From: Holacanthus passer
Lineage: Eukaryota > Chordata > Actinopteri > Pomacanthidae
DNA: 64,000 bases
Assembly: GCA_025331565.1 (NCBI GenBank)
Contig: JAFREQ010000014.1
Span: 2,064,501 to 2,128,500 of the forward strand
Direction of reading: 5' to 3'
Shown: positions 13,240 to 24,273 of the stretch, one piece after another
Position numbering within the stretch: position 1 is the first letter of the stretch
Layout: each line of letters begins with the position of its first letter
Notes under the pieces: generated by a model
Database searches by the model: none
Seen by the model: only the letters and a program-made list of their open reading frames with translations
Told to the model about the DNA's origin: nothing
Made by a program: the position numbers and the translations under genes

Positions 13240-13490
13240 ATCATAATATAATTAAAGCACAAAAAGTACTCATCATGCAGAATGGCCCATCTCAGTGTCG
13301 TGTATAATTACATTATTGGATTATAGTTATTGATGCATTCATGTGTTCATCATTTTAATGTTGCAGCTGGTGAAGGTGGAGCTAATTTTACTAGATTTAT
13401 ATACAGCTTAACCTAAAATAATACATCATTTTCACTTCAGTTCCTTGATTATATTTTATATTATTAATCTGCAAAGTAATAATACCGATA
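13240..13490. repeat. Fragment of the 'acttaagtaaaag' MITE type
   Basis: Shows 'aaagtactcatcatgcag', 'gaatggcccatctcagtg', 'attattggattatagtta' and 'ggtgaaggtggagctaat' in the order seen in other copies (compare 15.96-16.2 kb: 'gcagaaaaatggcccatt'). Ends missing. Confidence 0.6.
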
Positions 13491-13639
13491 CAGAGTTGGA
13501 GCAACCAGCTCCTGGGGTGGATGAGCTTCAGGCCTGGTCAAGCGTAAAGGTTGCATTATGGTCATTGTCTGCTGGCGATTCATGCAGGCTGTCATTCGTG
13601 CAGGCTGTTCCTCCCCATTTAAGAGGACAAAGCTGAGGT

Positions 13640-13858
13640 GATTGAGACATCTGATCAGGATGCCTCCTGACACCTTATGTGTCTCCATGGAGGAGGAGCC
13701 AGACACAGAGCACACCAGTTTAGTATTACATGTCCGACCTTCTCTGGGAAAGCCTTGGGTCCCCCCAGGAAGAAAACGGATAATATGGCTCTGGATCTAG
13801 GTGACCAGCTGATCCCGGTACGACTACAACCCCAACTAGATAAATGACATGCGGTGTA
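13640..13858 (+). mobile_element. LINE-like 3' end fragment (decayed)
   Basis: 'cagacatctgatcaggatgcc'-like text is followed by 'tctgggaaagccttgggtcc', 'cccaggaagaaa' and 'cggataatatgg'. This string order recalls the 3' end of a widespread fish non-LTR retrotransposon. There is no intact reverse transcriptase frame. Family name not assigned. Confidence 0.45.
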
Positions 13859-14462
13859 AAACTCCCAAAATTAGGATTTATGTAAGTAAGTAATATATGA
13901 TTGAAGCAGAGGTAATCAGGCCTGGAATCTGATCAAGCATTAGAGGCCAATTTTTCTTATGTTTCAGTTTTTTATACTGGAACACAGTACAGTCAATCCT
14001 CAGACTGCATTGAAATTAAACAATGTGTGTGTCTCTGGGCAGGTGAATGTAGCTCGTGTTTTAACCAGCATCAGATTTGGGGGCTACCAAATCTGCCAAG
14101 GGGCAACACACATATGCAGGCCAACAGGAGTCTGTACATTACTGTTGTGATGTGATTGTATTCAGTCAAAATACTGCAGAGGCTTTTCTAAGATCTTTTT
14201 TGCATTTTAATCAAACAAACACGAATAATGCTTTTCACCATAAGCAAGTAGAATGTAATACTATGTATGCTACGACTGTCTGCATAAATTACACATGGAG
14301 CTGTAGTATTGTAGACTGAATCTCTTGGGGTTGTGGGTTTTGTGACACGAAACAAGGAAGTTGAAGACGACACTTTGGGCTTTGGGAAACTGTAATTTTG
14401 AACTATTGACATTTTATAGATTAAATGATTAATCATTTAGTTATGGAAAATGTGTTTTAGTT

Positions 14463-14595
14463 TTCCATCCATCCATCCATTATCTGTACACCGCTTAATC
14501 CCCTGCAGGGTCACGGGAAGGCTGGAGCCTATCCCAGCTGACTTAGGGCGAAGGCAGGGAACACCCTGGACAGGTCGCCAGTCCATTGCAGGGCT
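14463..14595 (+). repeat. (CCAT)-headed interspersed repeat
   Basis: Starts with 'ccatccatccatccatta' and continues 'cctgcagggtcacgggaagg', 'ctggagcctatcccagctga', 'caccctggacaggtcgccag'. This is a very common teleost repeat. The short CCAT array at the edge is typical of a LINE or SINE 3' tail. Confidence 0.65.
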
Positions 14596-14940
14596 TAAGG
14601 CTTTCCAAATAAGGGCATATTGTTTTTAGTAGTGGTTGTAGTTGTAGTAATGGCGAATTAGCCCAAGTGAATTTCAGCCCACCAACAAGGTCATAAACAT
14701 TTATTCTGTCCATAACCTGGTGATGTTGATGACCATGTAGAGGCGTTCCCATCCCCATTACCTCCATATCCCAAGGTGCAAGCAGAAAACTAGAGCTCAG
14801 AAACAAACATAATACAAGAGAACACTTTAGCTTTGTCATGTAGTAGGTCAGTTTCATTGTTGCACCGTGAGATGCTCACAATACAAGACCAGACGAAAAG
14901 ATAATTTAAACAAAAGATTTGAACAAGGATGCAGTTGTAC

Positions 14941-14948
14941 TATAAAAG
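14941..14948 (+). promoter_or_regulatory. TATA box of trypsin gene 2
   Basis: TATAAAAG lies 25-35 bases upstream of a short predicted non-coding exon that ends 'gttacag' at 15006 before GTAAGA. Spacing to a start near 14970 is canonical. A strong TATA box fits a tissue-restricted secretory protease gene. Confidence 0.65.
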
Positions 14949-14969
14949 GAAACAGGAGAGCGTTGGTCC

Positions 14970-15006
14970 CACCAGTTGGAGAACTCTGAGGGCTGCTGTG
15001 TTACAG
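14970..15006 (+). other. Predicted non-coding first exon of trypsin gene 2
   Basis: The donor at 15007 (GTAAGA) pairs with the acceptor 'ctgtattacag' ending 15405. The second exon then carries 15 bases of leader before the ATG at 15421. The transcription start is inferred only from the TATA position. Confidence 0.5.
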
Positions 15007-15420
15007 GTAAGAAGAAGGTGATTTTTGTTCAAAATTAGTGATTAATACTCAGGGATCTGCCCAGATTTCAGGGTAGGATTGTGTTATCATGTGTAATATA
15101 TGTACTCTGATTTTAAAAAATGAAATGGTTCAGTGAATCATCAAAGTTTAAATGATGAATTGTAGTTAAATAAAATTAAATATTAGACTGTTACCAATGA
15201 GTAATAAGATCTAACCATTGATTTCAGTTTGTACACTTTTTGTCATAAATAGACATTTTGCACACTTAGAAATTAGGCTACAGAGTTGTACAGAGTGTAC
15301 ATAATAATGTATTTTACACAAAGATGATTGGTAATTAATGATTACATTAACTGGCACGTTATACACTGTGTATAGAAGCCGAAAGGTTATCTTTCTGTAT
15401 TACAGATAATAAGTCAAAAT

Positions 15421-18093
15421 ATGGCTGAGCTTCAAAGGTCTGCTGTGCTGCTGCTTTTGGCTTTGTCAGTATCAGGTAAGTTTTTCATTCCTGGTTGCAT
15501 AATGAAATGTATGAAATCTGACACTCAAGATGTAAAACCATATTGAAAGGGACTTTGGCTGAAATGAGGGTGAAAACAGATATGGATGCGCTTCGGGAGT
15601 AACAGATACACCAAATCTCTGGTGACCTTAAGACACAGGCCTTCATCCTCTTCTCTGCAGTGCATTAAGATTATTAAGACCATAGAGAGTTCAATATGAC
15701 ATAAATTTGACTTTCTGTTCTCGCTGTCTACAGAGACATTTACAGCAAGGATCATTGGCGGTCAGGAGGTCCAACCGTACTCTATCAAATATCAGGTATC
15801 TGTGCAGTCTGAGAGGAGGCAACATTACTGTGGAGGAACCTTAGTGCACCCTCAGTGGGTGGTGTCGGCTGCCCACTGCTGGAGACCGTAAGTACTGACA
15901 GTAAATGGTCCTTAACGAGTAATACTACAGTGTAATTCTCCATTAAAGTCCTAAGAACAAAATCCTGAGACCTGATTGAGAATGTTACATAAGTAAAAGT
16001 ATCTAAGTAGAATCAGGGAAATGGATTACTTAATGCAGAAAAATGGCCCATTACTGATGTTTTATTAGATATTATATCATTAGATTGTTATTACTCAGGA
16101 TTTTACTGTAGCCGGTTCAGTTGAAGCTAATTTAATCTATCTATCTAATAATTCATTATTTTAAGTATTTTGTATAAAATATTACATAAGATTTTCTTTA
16201 TGGAATAAACTTATGACTGTTAATAATTATAATTGTTTGGTTTGTAAAAATAGTGATAAATGCGTCAAAATCATCCAGAGTTCAAAGTGACATGTTCACG
16301 ATGCTTTGTTTTGTCCAGCCAACAGTTCAAACCTGACAATTATATTTTTTTTAAATAGATTTTTTTTTTGAGAAGAGGTGGCAGTAGACGTAAACAAGAA
16401 AGAAGCGAAGTACCTCAAATGTGTACTTAATTGCAGTACTTGAGTAAATGTATTGAGTTGCATTCCACCATTGGTTTTGAGAAGAGTTATAATAATTGAT
16501 TTTATTACTGTATAATGAAGACAGAATGTTTTTTTTGTGACAGAAAATATGTGGAATTGTCATTTTACTGTATCTCAGAGTCAAAGGGTAAATCCTAAAG
16601 CCTCTTATGTGTGTTTTGGCCATCAGGAGCAGCCTGATGAAGGTGGTGTTAAGTGAACACAACCTGAAGAAAATAGAAGGCTTCGAACAGGTCTTTAATG
16701 TCTCAAAGATAATCGTCCACAACTATAACTACAAGACATTCAACAATGACATCATGCTCATCAAGGTAGGCAGAAGAGCCTGAAATTACATATATGGTAC
16801 ATGGAGCTATTGACACACTCTTCATGCTCATTATCTTGTTCTCAATGGATGAACAATGCAGTTTGCCACATGTCTAAGCTGTAAGCTTTGGTTTGTGTTC
16901 CAGCTGAGTAGGCCAGCAAAGCTGAATGCCAATGTCCAGCCAGCTCGTTTACCTAATGGTAACACTCCTGCACTTACTTGGAATGTCTGCACAGTGAGCG
17001 GCTGGGGTGTGACACAGATTTACAGTTACTACCTCTCCCCTGTGCTGCGTGCTGTGGACGTGAGAATAATACCTTACTGTACTTATTACTACTGGAGGAG
17101 GATCACTTCAAACATGTTGTGTGCTGGATCTCGGTTGGGTGGCAAAGATTCCTGCCAGGTACAGATTTTTTTTCCTAATGCATGTGTTGCATGTTGCATG
17201 AATGCATTAAAAAATACTTAATGATGTTGCATAATGTTGTCTTGTATATTACATAGTATTTTTTAAAATCATAATTAATATTTCCATTTGCAGTGCTCTA
17301 AATGCTGTGCATTTCACGCTTCTGTGTTATATGTTTTAATTAATACCTGACAATGCTGCCTAATGTATCCTGTGTAGTGCAGGATATAACTACTAACATT
17401 ATATCAACTTTTTCATTATTTGTTGTGCAGTTTTCGGTCATAAACGTATTAGACAAATATCAATTTTGACCAGATGAGTTAACTGATAACAATTCTTCCT
17501 GAGGGGGACTTGAATGTCACTACCAAAATTTCTACGAGCTGTTGAGACATTTCACTAAAAATCAAAAATGTCAACCTTGTGACACTACTGTAAAAGTTCT
17601 GGGCTCACCAAAGTCAGTAGGATTCGTCCTCTCAGGACCATGAATGTCTGAATAAAATTTCATTGCAAATCTAGTTTATGAGACATTTCAGTCTGGATCA
17701 CAGTGGATCAACAAACCAACATTTCCATGCCTAAATCCATGCCAATATATATGGCTAACTCTGGCACATTTACAGCAATCTTTATTAATATGCTTGGCAA
17801 ATAAAGTATTTAAGACGACTTTAATACAATATTAGTCAAGACTGAAAACTAGAGTGTACCATTCAAGACTGGACTTGAAAAGATCTTGCACTACAATATT
17901 TTGTTTACCATCTCTAATGTGTCTTGGTGTTCCACAGGGTGACTCCGGTGGTCCCCTTATCTGCAATGGCTACTTCGAGGGCATCGTCTCCTGGGGCATC
18001 AGCTGCGCAAACCCATACTTCCCTGGAGTCTACACCAAAGTGAGGAACTACGTCAATTGGATCGACTGGATTATCAAAAATAACAAACCATGA
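15421..18093 (+). CDS. Trypsin-like serine protease (gene 2, plus strand)
   Basis: Coding exons are 15421-15475, 15734-15887, 16627-16765, 16904-17158 and 17938-18093, in phase, totalling 252 residues. The signal peptide is MAELQRSAVLLLLALSVS. The propeptide is very short (ETFTAR) and activation would occur at TAR|IIGG. The triad is His66 (AAHC), Asp111 (FNNDIMLIK) and Ser204 (GDSGGP). Asp198 in KDSCQ is the S1 aspartate. The 216 and 226 glycines are present, but 219 is serine (SWGISCA). As in gene 1, the 22-157 and 128-232 disulfide cysteines are all missing, leaving 42-58, 136-201, 168-182 and 191-220. The shared loss and identical exon phases show the two genes are close paralogues. The propeptide has no enteropeptidase site, so activation by another trypsin-like enzyme is inferred. 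Secreted; physiological role unknown. Confidence 0.92.
15958..16470. repeat. Composite of decayed repeats in intron 2 of trypsin gene 2
   Basis: 15.96-16.2 kb matches the 'acttaagtaaaag' type ('gttacataagtaaaagtatc', 'gcagaaaaatggcccatt'). 16.25-16.35 kb matches the 'cccagagtcc' type ('gttttgtccagccaacag'). The end near 16.42-16.47 kb again has 'tgcagtacttgagtaaatg' and 'attccaccattgg', giving the right terminus of the first element. The second repeat therefore appears nested in, or adjacent to, the first. Confidence 0.5.
17460..17720 (-). repeat. Interspersed repeat, reverse copy of the 63.6 kb family
   Basis: 'ccaaagtcagtaggattcgt', 'ctctcaggaccatgaatgtc' and 'aaaatttcattgcaaatc' are the reverse complement of the unit at 63.58-63.65 kb ('tgtgaaattttatacag', 'ccagaggatgaagcc', 'gacttcgg'). 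Lies in intron 4 of trypsin gene 2. Confidence 0.6.
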
Positions 18094-18211
18094 ACAGTTG
18101 TAACAATCCTTCGTGAGCAGCCAATTCACCACATTATTTTCAAAGGCCTCTTTTAATACAAATAACCTTGAACCATTTTAATTCATTCATTGCTCTGAAA
18201 TGAGATACAGA

Positions 18212-18217
18212 AATAAA
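18212..18217 (+). terminator. Polyadenylation signal of trypsin gene 2
   Basis: AATAAA 119 bases after the stop codon. It is the first canonical hexamer downstream. Confidence 0.65.
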
Positions 18218-18229
18218 ACCCATTATTGT

Positions 18230-19700
18230 TATCACTAATATTATTATTATTAGTAGGAGAAGCAAAGATGTTAGAGCTGCCTTAATCAGTAGCGCTGGGC
18301 AAGATAGTTGAAATCAATAATCATCATTTGTAATCAACTTACCACCCTGCCCTATTTTTTTATTTTCACATTGAATCCAATGACTGTATTTATCTCAAAG
18401 TGACAAAGCTGGTGAACCCACAAAGACATATGACCCAATTCTGCAGTTCCTGAAACCTTTCACATTACATTCAGTTAATCTATTGTACATCTAGAAATAT
18501 TGACTGGTGCAGCTGTAAGGACACCGTACCAAAGTACTGACTCAGTAAACTGACTGTCCTAATGTTCATTATCAAAATAAAGAGGTCATGCTGTTACATT
18601 TCTGAACAGAAACTGTGACCTAATTACATGACTGTTTATTAAGCTATAGTATCATCATTTGACCTACTAACCAGCAGAATCTTGAGTGTTCCTGTCCACA
18701 TATTTGACTTTACTGTAAGACCCATGGTTTTGGATTTACATGTTCATCTGTCAAGTATGAGTTGAAAATTCAGATGTGGATTTCAAGTCGTTAGGCTTAA
18801 CAGTGAAGCTGAGTAATGTGCCATTACAAATTGTTTAAGTTACACAATGTACAATGGTCATTGAAAACATTACAAATTGGACAATGTCTAATATTAAAGT
18901 AACTCATAACATGCAAATTGACAATTGATGTCTTACACACAAACATTAAACAAGTTAGTTGGTTGAATAAGGCTCAGGTTATACAACCTTTCCATCTGTT
19001 CATCAGACACCATCAGATTTTTGAGTGTCTTTAAAAGACATGGAAAGTCAGTTTTCATAGACATGTACGTTTTTACATACAAAGAACTTGGTTTGGTGTG
19101 ATGGTACATAACAATAAACATGGTACGAGAAGAATATAAAATGGAGATAAAGCAGTTCTGCAAGTCAAGAAGCATAATCGAATAAAAAGATTGACAATAC
19201 ATGAAAAATACATACTTATAAAAATAGCATGTGCAATATAAACATTATGACCATTTTTAGATGAGAGAGCTGTACAGTCTGTGCAGCTGTGTGCAAAAAT
19301 ATTGACCAATTGGCTAATGTGCAAAATTTCACAGTAGAGTCAAGATGAGTCCAAGTGGTGGTGATCCAGGTGTGTAGACCTGAGGTTAATGTGTAAAGGG
19401 TGTGTCAGTAGTGGAGTGACTAATTATATGTTTATTTGTTTTGTATATATACACACGCTTATGTGTTTTATACATACAGAATCACATAATCACAAGAATC
19501 GCAGTTCATACAATACAGTCGACTTACTGTTTATTGGCTTCTTGTGTAAAATAATTTGTTTATTGAGACTTACATTAATTATTATTATTACATTATTAAT
19601 ATTAATAATTTAATTATTAACAAAAAACATTGAAGCTTTCCATCATTACTGTTAAAACGCCAGACGGTCTTTTTCCCCCCTCAAATTTAATTTTTTGCCT
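18230..19700. other. Intergenic stretch between trypsin gene 2 and pink1
   Basis: AT-rich. No exon, microsatellite of note or intact mobile element recognised. A short 'gctgggcaagatagttgaaa' phrase near 18.29 kb may be part of a decayed repeat. Confidence 0.6.
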
Positions 19701-19723
19701 GTATAGAAAAATATTTTAACAGG

Positions 19724-19739
19724 ACCGGAAACCGGAAAT
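19724..19739 (+). promoter_or_regulatory. Tandem ETS-type sites upstream of pink1
   Basis: ACCGGAAACCGGAAAT contains two adjacent ACCGGAA cores about 140 bases before the pink1 ATG. ETS factors of the GABP/NRF-2 group bind CCGGAA/T cores and often control TATA-less promoters of nuclear genes for mitochondrial proteins. No TATA box is visible nearby. Binding is an inference. Confidence 0.5.
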
Positions 19740-19879
19740 AAAGATATTTAGGTCGGCTGTAACTTTGCGCATGCTCAGTAGCAGCTGGTTTGTTTACATA
19801 ATCGTGTCCTTGTCGGAAACAGCTGACGGACACAAGAAGACTCAACAAACAGCTAAACTTCTACATGTTCAGCTGAGTT

Positions 19880-22800
19880 ATGTCTGTGAAACACGCCCTC
19901 AGCCGGGGGCTCGAGCTGGGCCGGTCCCTCTTCCAGCTGGGTCTCCTGAAATCCGGCGGCCGAGTCGCAGCGAAGCTCCGAGCGGACCGGTTTCGCGCAG
20001 GCCCGGCGGTCCGCTCCGCGCAGCCTCGGGCTTTCCTGCCCGCTCGGTACCGATATTACCGCAGCTCACTGAAGGGCCTGGCCGCCCAGCTTCAGTCCGC
20101 CGGCCTCGGGAGGAGGTTCGGCGGTGGGTCCCCCAGAAACAGGGCCGTGTTTCTGGCTTTCGGTCTCGGTGTTGGGCTCATTGAACAACAGCTGGAAGAT
20201 GATAGACAGAGTGCGGCGACCTGTCAGGAGATCCAGGTAACATCACTGAATAAACTGTTGTCTTCAAGTGCTAAAGTAGCTTCAGGGTACTTGTACTTTA
20301 CTTGAGTATTTACATTTTATGCTCCTTATGCTTCCTCTCTACATATAACTTAACGGCCAAGATTGATTTTGCTTCCAAACACATGTTCAAGTTATGAAAG
20401 TTATAGGTAAAAGGATTTCAAGTTGATTATTTTAATTTTATTCCAACTTCAACACTCAAATGCTGCTCTCATTAATAACAATAATAATCCAATAATGTGT
20501 GTAAATAATAATGACAGGAAATTCGTCATAATTATTTTATGTATATATTTTGCTGATAATACTTCTGTACTGTTAATCAAGACGTTTTCTTGTACTTAAA
20601 TGTTATAACACAGTGGTATAAGTAGTTTTTATTTAGTATATTTGAATACCTCTTCCACAGGTGGTAGTTTGATCATTGTGTAGCACCATGGATTTTGTTG
20701 AGACCTATTAATAGATGAAAGTTGCCAACCTGTTTTGCACTCAGCCTGTCCATTTCCCCTCTCCCTTCTGATACTACTACTAGTAGGACGATGCCTTTTG
20801 ACGTGGTTAAGCTTGCAAAACATGATGCATTTGACAGTACAGAAATGGCAGATAAGCCACTTTGGTTGCTGACCTGACTTATGTACAACTATGTAAAGAT
20901 GTTTTATTAGATAATCTACAACTTGGTATTAAGTGTGAAGAAATATTTCTGAATAAAAGCTTCCAAAACATTTTTGGCATGAAAAAAGGAAATGTTTTGA
21001 CCTTACTGTGTCTTTTTTAAAACCTGTAATTTGTGTTTTTTGCCAAGAGCTTAAATCCAGTGTGTGAAAAGTCTTTATTTTCCCTTGACTGAATCTGTTA
21101 TCACCTGGCCTGAGGATGGGATGTGCACACAAGTACCTTCTGCATCTCAACAATATTTTCTCAAAATTTGCAGGCTGTGTTTAGCAAGAAAAGATTTCAG
21201 AGCCCACTCAAGCCATTCACTTCGGGATATAAACTGGAGGATTACCTTATTGGGAATCAGATTGGGAAAGGCTCCAACGCTGCTGTGTACGAGGCTGCAG
21301 CTCCATTTGCCCCCCCTAAGGAGAGGAGCAGCCCTCAGGTGCAGCTGAGAGAAGATGAAGAGGAGGTGGAGACGGCTCGATCACTGACATGCTGCTCACT
21401 AAAAACTTTCCCTCTGGCTATCAAGATGATGTGGAACTTTGGGGTGAGTGTTCATCAATATTCTGCACTTTTAAGTATTAGTCCTGTAGGAAAAACAGGC
21501 ACACATCAGTATTGACTGGTATTTTTTGATGTGATTTGTTTGCAGGCAGGATCGTCAAGCGAGGCGATATTAAAATCCATGTCACAGGAGCTGGTGCCTG
21601 CAGGACCTCTGGCTTTAAAGCAGGAAAAAGAACAGATCACTCTGGATGGGTAAGAGTTCAGCTACCTTCAGTGCTTTCATACTTGTATACTAGTCTTCTA
21701 ATACTCAACAGGGTGTGGAAAGTTTCCCATAAACAACTGTGTGTCTTGTCTGACCTGTCTACATGCAGACATTTTGGAGTCCTGCCCAGAAGAGTGTCGG
21801 CACACCCTAATGTGATCAGAGTGTACCGTGCTTTCACAGCAGATGTTCCATTGCTACCAGGTGCCCAGGAAGAGTATCCAGATGTGCTGCCGGCCAGGCT
21901 CAACCCTGCTGGTGTGGGTAACAACCGCACCCTTTTCCTGGTTATGAAAAAGTAAGACTTGTCATCTTTCACCCTATTAATCCATTCAAGTGAATAAGAA
22001 TGCTTAAAAAACAAATGTCACAAGCTTAATCTTAAAGTTATAATCCCGGTTGATTTGGTGACACCTGTGGGTTAACAGTGGTAGCAGAAAGTTCAGTTTA
22101 ATATGCCAGTGAACACTCCTTAAGCAGCTGTTTTGTCAGAAATATGACCCAAAAGCTGCTTGTCTATCTGTTTACAGCACAAACAAACAAACCCACGCTG
22201 TTTTAATAAAGAAGTCTGTCAATCTTGTCATGAGCAGTCATGAACTAATTTCATGCTGCACACAGTGTTGTCCACACAAAGGCACAACAGGGTAAAGTTG
22301 CTGATAAGTTGTTGAAGCATCTAACAACTTGCTGTCACTGCTCCTTGTTCCACTACTCCCTGCAATATTTAAAACTGATCTGCTGTCAAAACATGCTGAA
22401 AAGTGACAGTTGTCTTGCTACGCTGTCAGCGCCAAGCGAGTTATAATTAAAATGCCAGTTTGACAGTATATAAATACATTAAACGAATATTGCTGAAAAG
22501 ACCATAAATGGTATCAAAAACTGCATACTTTCCTTTTCTGTTTTCTAGCTATCACTGCACATTGCGACAGTTCCTGGAAGTGTCCACACCAGGCCGCAGG
22601 CAGGGCTCTCTGATGGTGCTGCAGCTCCTCGAGGGGGTCGACCATTTATGCAGACAGGGTGTTGCTCACAGGGATCTCAAATCAGACAACGTGCTGTTGG
22701 AGTTTGACTCTGGTCAGAGAAGTCATCCAGTCATTAAGAAAACAATTTGAGATTTGATCCAATCGGTTCTGTATTCATATTTGCATTAATTTTGCTTTTA

Positions 22801-24273
22801 TTCAGCTGGTTGTCCTCGTTTAGTGATCACTGATTTTGGCTGCTGCCTTGCCCAGAGTGATTCCAGTCTACAGCTGCCCTTCAACAGCATGTGGGTCAGC
22901 AGAGGAGGGAATGCCTCCCTTATGGCCCCTGAGGTAGGCTGAAGTAGCTTTTTATTGCTGTTAAGTAAAAGAAAAGAGCCCAACAGTTCTGCCGTCTCTT
23001 ATACAACTTAAATTTGTTCAAATATTAATGAAGAAGTAGAGCATTATCAGCTGTAGACTGTAGAAGAAGGCTGTATTTAATCATTGTCATTTTCATGATG
23101 TGTCTGCCGAAGGTGACCACTGCAGTGCCAGGTTGTGGTGTGGTGATTGACTACAGCAAGGCAGATGCCTGGGCTGTGGGTGCCATCTCCTATGAGATAT
23201 TCGGCCAGCATAACCCATTCTATCGAGCAGTGGGACTGGAGAGCAGGAGTTACCAGGAGAAGCAGCTTCCTTCTCTGCCCTCCAGTGTTCCTACTGATGT
23301 GCAGTTAGTGATCCAGTTGCTCCTCAGGAGGACCCCAAACAAGGTATAGCAGAGGTGGTGAAAGGTTTGTTAGGAATACTGTGTGCACAATGATTGATTT
23401 GACTGGACAGTGTGTCTACAGGTTCTGTAAAATTCTTAGAATCACATTATCTAAGCATTATTTAGAATTTTTCTAGTCAGAAGTTAGACCAATTTTGTAT
23501 ACAATTACATCACTCTAAACCAGATTGATTGGTTTCCCTCAATTCCTGGATGTCTATGGGATCATGATTATATTTTTTGGTCCCATAGACACTCAAGATA
23601 GCTTAATATTGCTGTGTGACATAACTTCAGAATACACCAAAACCATAAAAAAGTCCTGGAGAACATTCACATTTATTTGATAAGATCGATAGAAAAGGAA
23701 ATTAAAAGCCAGAAGTAACACTCCAACGCTGTACTATAAATATATACAGTGCTGTCACTGTGAAAGGTGAGAAGCTCGCTCAGCATCGAGGGAAACTTAG
23801 GAGGTGATAAGTCACTACCTTTCACATGACACACAGTCATTATCTGACCATTGTTGATATAAAAATATTGATTGGTGCAGCTTTAAGCTGAGATGATGTA
23901 TCGTTTAATAATTGCTACATTGGTGTTATTAACAATTAACCAACTATTTGATGCTACAGTGCTTATGTGTGTTATTGTTACTGTGCAGCGCCCCAGTGCC
24001 CGTGTGGCAGCTAACATGCTACATCTTAGCCTCTGGGGACGGAAGGCCCTGGCCAATCAGGACAGCATTGGCATGAGGAAGCTGGTTGATTGGCTGCTGT
24101 GCCAGTCTGCTGTGGTTCTCCTGAAGGGTTGTAGTGGACCCAGTGGGAACACAGTAGAGGCGGAGCTTCAGAGGAGCTTCCTGTCTAACCTGGACCTGGA
24201 GGACCTGCGCACCGCTGTGGGCTTTCTCCTGTTTGGGCGAGAGCAGCGTCAGGCCTGCATACTGTCTGCATAG
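19880..24273 (+). CDS. pink1: PINK1, mitochondrial serine/threonine kinase
   Basis: Eight exons: 19880-20236, 21174-21443, 21546-21649, 21769-21951, 22549-22712, 22806-22933, 23113-23343 and 23989-24273. Total 573 residues (human 581). PINK1 accumulates on the outer membrane of damaged mitochondria and phosphorylates ubiquitin and Parkin. An Arg-rich targeting sequence (1-60) precedes a membrane segment at about 88-102. FLAFGLG holds the Ala93-Phe94 pair equivalent to the human PARL cleavage site (103-104). Kinase motifs are the glycine loop IGKGSNAAVYEA from 149, Lys203 in PLAIK, HRD 345-347, and DFG 369-371. Ser212 in AGSSSE matches human Ser228, the activating autophosphorylation site. An acidic N-lobe insert spans about 160-195. 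All key residues are intact. Exon 1 is much more GC-rich than the rest, as for a CpG-type promoter. The ATG choice rests on the conserved MSVKHAL start. Confidence 0.97.

Larger units (their letters stand above)
12120..14460. other. Intergenic stretch between the divergent trypsin genes
   Basis: About 3 kb separates the two start exons. No exon recognised. It holds a 'acttaagtaaaag' type fragment at about 13.24-13.49 kb, a LINE 3'-end-like fragment at 13.64-13.86 kb and the repeat at 14.46 kb. The 12.2-12.7 kb part is more GC-balanced and unique, but no coding signal could be confirmed. Confidence 0.6.

Noticed and set aside
16351..16722. 123-codon minus-strand open frame
   Set aside because: Antisense to exon 3 of trypsin gene 2 and to the repeat before it.
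19765..20184. 139-codon plus-strand open frame overlapping pink1 exon 1
   Set aside because: GC-rich off-frame shadow of the pink1 targeting region. The pink1 frame is fixed by the splice phase and kinase sequence.
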